From contig JAFGNQ010000098.1 of NCBI GenBank assembly GCA_016926925.1, positions 1-16,437 of the forward strand: 16,437 bases of DNA, read 5' to 3'. Source of the stretch: Candidatus Aminicenantota bacterium (lineage in GTDB: Bacteria > Acidobacteriota > Aminicenantia > Aminicenantales > Aminicenantaceae). Position 1 is the stretch's first letter; each line of letters starts with the position of its first letter. The translations under genes and the position numbers were made by a program. Shown here one piece after another: positions 14,100-16,437 of the stretch. The notes under the pieces were generated by a model. The model was given only the letters and a program-made list of their open reading frames with translations, was not told where the DNA came from and ran no database searches.

Positions 14100-15317
14100 G
14101 TGAGGACATTTCACTCTTCAGTAAATGGAAAAGATTCTTTTATCGTTCTTTTTTTCATGGTTTTTGGGATTCTTACATTCGCTCATCTTACAGTAGGCGG
14201 GGAGAAACCGAGAGCCCGTGATATCCGCGTTCCTTTCGAAGGAAAATCCGGTGCATTGAATGCCATCACAGATGTCAAAGGCGTGGAAGTCGGGCATGTA
14301 ACTCTCATTTCGGGCCAAGGGCCTCTTGTCGTGGGAAAAGGGCCTGTCCGTACAGGAGTGACGGCGATTTTGCCTCGCGGAAAAATGTACGATCCCGTGT
14401 TTGCAGGATGGTACAGTTTGAACGGGAATGGGGAGATGACCGGCACGACTTGGGTAGAAGAGTCCGGTTTTCTCGAAGGGCCTGTCATGATCACCAACAC
14501 ACACAGCGTCGGCGTCGTGAGGGATAGTGTGGTCGAATGGATGTATCGGAACAAGTATTACGATCCGATTTACGGGGATGTGTTTTGGGCTCTTCCCGTA
14601 GTGGCGGAGACTTATGATGGAGGGTTGAACGATATCAATGGTTTTCATGTAAAAAAAGAACACGTCTTTGAAGCACTGGACAGCGCCGATTCTGGATTTG
14701 TCGCCGAAGGAAATGTGGGTGGCGGAACGGGTATGGTCTGCCATCAGTTCAAGGGAGGTATCGGCACCGCTTCCCGGCGACTTGGTGATAACCTGGGCGG
14801 CTACACGGTTGGCGTCCTCGTCCAGGCCAACTATGGCGGACGGGAAACTTTGACGATTGCCGGTGTTCCTGTCGGCAGGGAAATCCCCGACCTTATGCCG
14901 GAAAGGCACGACTCGGATGATCTCGATTCAGGAGTCGGAGGCTCCATCATCGTGGTGGTGGCTACCGATGCCCCCCTGGTCTCTCATCAGCTCAAACGTC
15001 TAGCCAGGCGAGTCCCTGTCGGAATCTCTAAATTGGGAGGCTTCGGAAGCAACACTTCCGGCGATATTTTCATCGCCTTCTCTACGGCAAATTCTGGAGC
15101 CTCCAAAAGAGAAGGGATCATTGAGGTGGATATGCTCCCGAATGACAGGTTGAGCCCTCTGTTCTTGGCCACGGTTCAAGCCACGGAAGAAGCAATCGTG
15201 AACGCCCTCGTCGCAGCCGAAACCATGACCGGCATCAATGGGAATACAGTGCATTCCCTCCCTCATGATCGTTTGGTCAAAGCTCTTGAGAAATACAACC
15301 GACTGGCGAATCAATAA
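14100..15317 (+). CDS. exported DmpA/BapA-type peptidase (P1 family, self-cleaving)
   Basis: A 405-residue N-terminal-nucleophile hydrolase of the P1 family. Known members, DmpA and BapA, release amino-terminal D-amino acids or beta-amino acids such as beta-alanine from peptides and amides after cutting themselves into two chains. Family blocks: GALNAITDVKGVEVGHVT, GPVRTGVTAILPR, GNGEMTGTTWVEESG with TNTHSVG, EGNVGGGTGM with KGGIGTASR, and GSNTSGDIFIAFSTAN, in which Ser320 is the predicted nucleophile after self-cleavage between Thr319 and Ser320. Residues 12-31 form an export signal or membrane anchor, so it acts outside the cytoplasm. I place the start at GTG 14100 because AGGAGG at 14087-14092 is seven bases upstream; an in-frame ATG at 14070 has no such site and would put the binding site inside the gene. 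It follows the symporter by 40 bases. Confidence 0.88.
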   Translation: MRTFHSSVNGKDSFIVLFFMVFGILTFAHLTVGGEKPRARDIRVPFEGKSGALNAITDVKGVEVGHVTLISGQGPLVVGKGPVRTGVTAILPRGKMYDPVFAGWYSLNGNGEMTGTTWVEESGFLEGPVMITNTHSVGVVRDSVVEWMYRNKYYDPIYGDVFWALPVVAETYDGGLNDINGFHVKKEHVFEALDSADSGFVAEGNVGGGTGMVCHQFKGGIGTASRRLGDNLGGYTVGVLVQANYGGRETLTIAGVPVGREIPDLMPERHDSDDLDSGVGGSIIVVVATDAPLVSHQLKRLARRVPVGISKLGGFGSNTSGDIFIAFSTANSGASKREGIIEVDMLPNDRLSPLFLATVQATEEAIVNALVAAETMTGINGNTVHSLPHDRLVKALEKYNRLANQ

Positions 15318-15352
15318 CTTCGAGGCAAAATATAAATATCCGGAGACATAAT

Positions 15353-15484
15353 ATGGGAAACAAGGCGGTCATCATAATCAGTGCAGGCATTTCGGGTCTT
15401 TCCGCAGGTTGTTACGGGCAAATGAATGGATACAATACGCGGATTTTCGAGATACACAATGAGTTCGCAGCCGGAATTTTTTGA
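15353..15484 (+). pseudogene. 5' stub of an FAD-dependent oxidoreductase (phytoene desaturase-like)
   Basis: An ORF of 43 codons ending in TGA at 15482-15484. Its product, MGNKAVIIISAGISGLSAG then CYGQMNGYNTRIFEIHN, is the amino-terminal dinucleotide-binding segment of NAD(P)/FAD-dependent oxidoreductases of the phytoene desaturase/amine oxidase group. In intact members the turn is GAGxxG; here the first Gly is Ser (SAGISG). The acidic residue after the second strand (FEIHN) is kept, but the reading stops where the family has its next GG turn. No continuation is seen in any frame downstream, where promoter-like sequence for the next gene begins. I read it as a truncated, mutated remnant. A weak GGAG precedes the ATG. 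It lies 35 bases after the peptidase gene, in the same direction, so it may once have been an operon member. Confidence 0.6.
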
Positions 15485-15512
15485 AATGTGTTTTTCGGTT
15501 CTCAGTTCAGTC

Positions 15513-15541
15513 TTGCATATTATCGTTTAATAGTATATAGA
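15513..15541 (+). promoter_or_regulatory. possible promoter of the TPR protein gene
   Basis: TTGCAT at 15513-15518 and TATAGA at 15536-15541 have a 17-base spacer. The hexamers are weak matches, but the region is A/T-rich and stands 24 bases before ATG 15565, just after the pseudogene. Confidence 0.3.
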
Positions 15542-15564
15542 GACTCTTTTTAAGGAGATGGAAG

Positions 15565-16428
15565 ATGAATCGAATTTATTCAAACAAAGCCCTGCCGATC
15601 TTTTTAATGGTATTGTTGGCATGTTCTTCTGTTGCTCTTCAATCAGCCCGTGGAATGAGCCAGGAAGGATTGGCCAGGCTCAAAGGTGAGGTAAAGGATT
15701 CGGAGAACAAACCCTTGGAGGGAGTAAAAATTCAAATCAACAACTTGGATACGGGACGCAAATATGAATCCAAGACCAAGAAAAAAGGGAAATTCCTTAT
15801 ATCTTTTATCGAGCCGGGAAGATATTCTTTCACCACGGAGAAGGAAGGATACATGGCCCAAACCGGCGAGATTTTTCTGCAGCCGAACGCCGTTCAAGAT
15901 ATAGAGATTGTTCTTACCAAAGCAGCTACAGAGGAGGAAATAGCCCAACGAGAGGCCATTTCTTTGTTCCAAGAGGCGGTGGAATTGAACAGCGAGAACA
16001 AAGTGGATGAAGCCATCTCAAAATTCCGGGAGGCGACCGAGCGCAAACCCGATTTCTATGAGGCTTACATGAACCTGGGTTTGCTCCTTTACAGACAGAA
16101 AAAAGACGATGAGGCGGAAAAAGCCCTTCTCAGAGCATATGAGCTCAAACCCGACGATCCGAAAGCTCTGCCGCTTCTTGCCGAGATTTATTACGAGAAA
16201 GCCAGGAATCTGGTCCAATTGAAAAAAGAGGAAGCAGCCCTGGAATTTTTAGAAAAAGCCTACTCTTTTTATCCCGAACACGCCTACACCAATTACCTCC
16301 TGGGCATGCTTTACGCCCAGAAAGATAAAAAAATTGAAGCCGTCAAGCATCTGGAAGCCTTTTTAAAGCTGGAACCGGATTCTCCCGTTGCTGATAAGGC
16401 AAAAGAGATTCTGGAACAACTCAAATAG
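15565..16428 (+). CDS. envelope protein with carboxypeptidase-regulatory-like domain and TPR repeats
   Basis: A 287-residue exported protein. Residues 1-30 are a signal sequence; LLAC with Cys20 could be a lipobox, though cleavage at QSARG is also possible. Residues 37-118 form a carboxypeptidase-regulatory-like beta-sandwich (LKGEVKDSENKPLEGVKI, then KKKGKFLISFIEPGRYSF, the usual delivery of a beta-rich extracytoplasmic domain). Residues 128-285 hold about four tetratricopeptide repeats, for example ISKFREATERKPDFYEAY and EAYMNLGLLLYRQKKDDEAE, ending in VKHLEAFLKLEPDSP. TPRs bind partner proteins, so this is likely a scaffold in the periplasm or on the outer membrane. AAGGAG at 15552-15557 supports ATG 15565. 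It is separated from the peptidase operon by the oxidoreductase stub and has its own promoter candidate. The partner is unknown. Confidence 0.85.
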   Translation: MNRIYSNKALPIFLMVLLACSSVALQSARGMSQEGLARLKGEVKDSENKPLEGVKIQINNLDTGRKYESKTKKKGKFLISFIEPGRYSFTTEKEGYMAQTGEIFLQPNAVQDIEIVLTKAATEEEIAQREAISLFQEAVELNSENKVDEAISKFREATERKPDFYEAYMNLGLLLYRQKKDDEAEKALLRAYELKPDDPKALPLLAEIYYEKARNLVQLKKEEAALEFLEKAYSFYPEHAYTNYLLGMLYAQKDKKIEAVKHLEAFLKLEPDSPVADKAKEILEQLK

Positions 16429-16437
16429 ATATCAATA

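Noticed and set aside
14118..14909. 263-codon minus-strand ORF inside the peptidase gene
   Set aside because: A shadow of a strongly supported P1-family gene; no domain and no start context.
1..16437. Search for tRNA, rRNA, CRISPR arrays, insertion sequences, phage or toxin-antitoxin genes
   Set aside because: No clover-leaf, rRNA-like stretch, regularly spaced repeat, transposase motif or terminal inverted repeat was seen by eye.

Overview
The window reads as an ordinary chromosomal segment of a Gram-negative bacterium. The signs are a CsgG-type secreted protein, two clear lipoprotein signals, and secreted hydrolases with amino-terminal signal segments. G+C is roughly one half by eye, and many genes have strong AGGAGG ribosome binding sites. 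The mix of a CsgG/FlgT_C protein, a carboxypeptidase-regulatory plus TPR protein, and amino-acid/acyl-CoA catabolism would suit an Acidobacteriota/Aminicenantes-like heterotroph that lives on proteins or peptides. That placement is inference from gene content only. I found no rRNA, tRNA, CRISPR array, insertion sequence, phage gene or attachment site.

Layout. (1) 98-2897, plus strand: a CsgG-like envelope protein, a GNAT acetyltransferase, an esterase-like lipoprotein and a small two-helix lipoprotein. (2) 2898-3197: an intergenic stretch holding a 30-codon minus-strand ORF with an excellent ribosome binding site and a plus-strand promoter candidate. (3) 3198-4907, plus: an exported N-acyl-D-amino-acid deacylase. 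(4) 8910-5000, minus: 3-hydroxyacyl-CoA dehydrogenase, thiolase and acyl-CoA dehydrogenase, a compact beta-oxidation-type operon without an enoyl-CoA hydratase. (5) 8911-9284: a divergent control region of 374 bases with stem-loops and one good sigma-70-type promoter facing right. (6) 9285-15317, plus: class III aminotransferase, methylmalonate-semialdehyde dehydrogenase-type ALDH, a small rubrerythrin-like helical protein, a sodium:solute symporter and an exported DmpA/BapA-type peptidase. (7) 15353-15484: the amino-terminal stub of an FAD-dependent oxidoreductase, apparently a pseudogene. (8) 15565-16428: a carboxypeptidase-regulatory plus TPR envelope protein.

How the parts may work together (inference). 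Two exported enzymes, the D-aminoacylase and the DmpA-type peptidase, would release acyl groups and unusual amino acids (D- or beta-) outside the cytoplasm. The symporter would import an amino acid. The omega-type aminotransferase would turn a beta-amino acid such as beta-alanine or 3-aminoisobutyrate into a semialdehyde, which the MmsA-type dehydrogenase would oxidise to acetyl- or propionyl-CoA. The divergent acyl-CoA operon would handle short or branched acyl-CoAs. DmpA/BapA enzymes are known to cut beta-amino acids from peptide amino termini, so the plus-strand cluster can be read as a beta-amino-acid peptide scavenging operon. A taurine route and branched-chain amino acid catabolism are the main alternatives.
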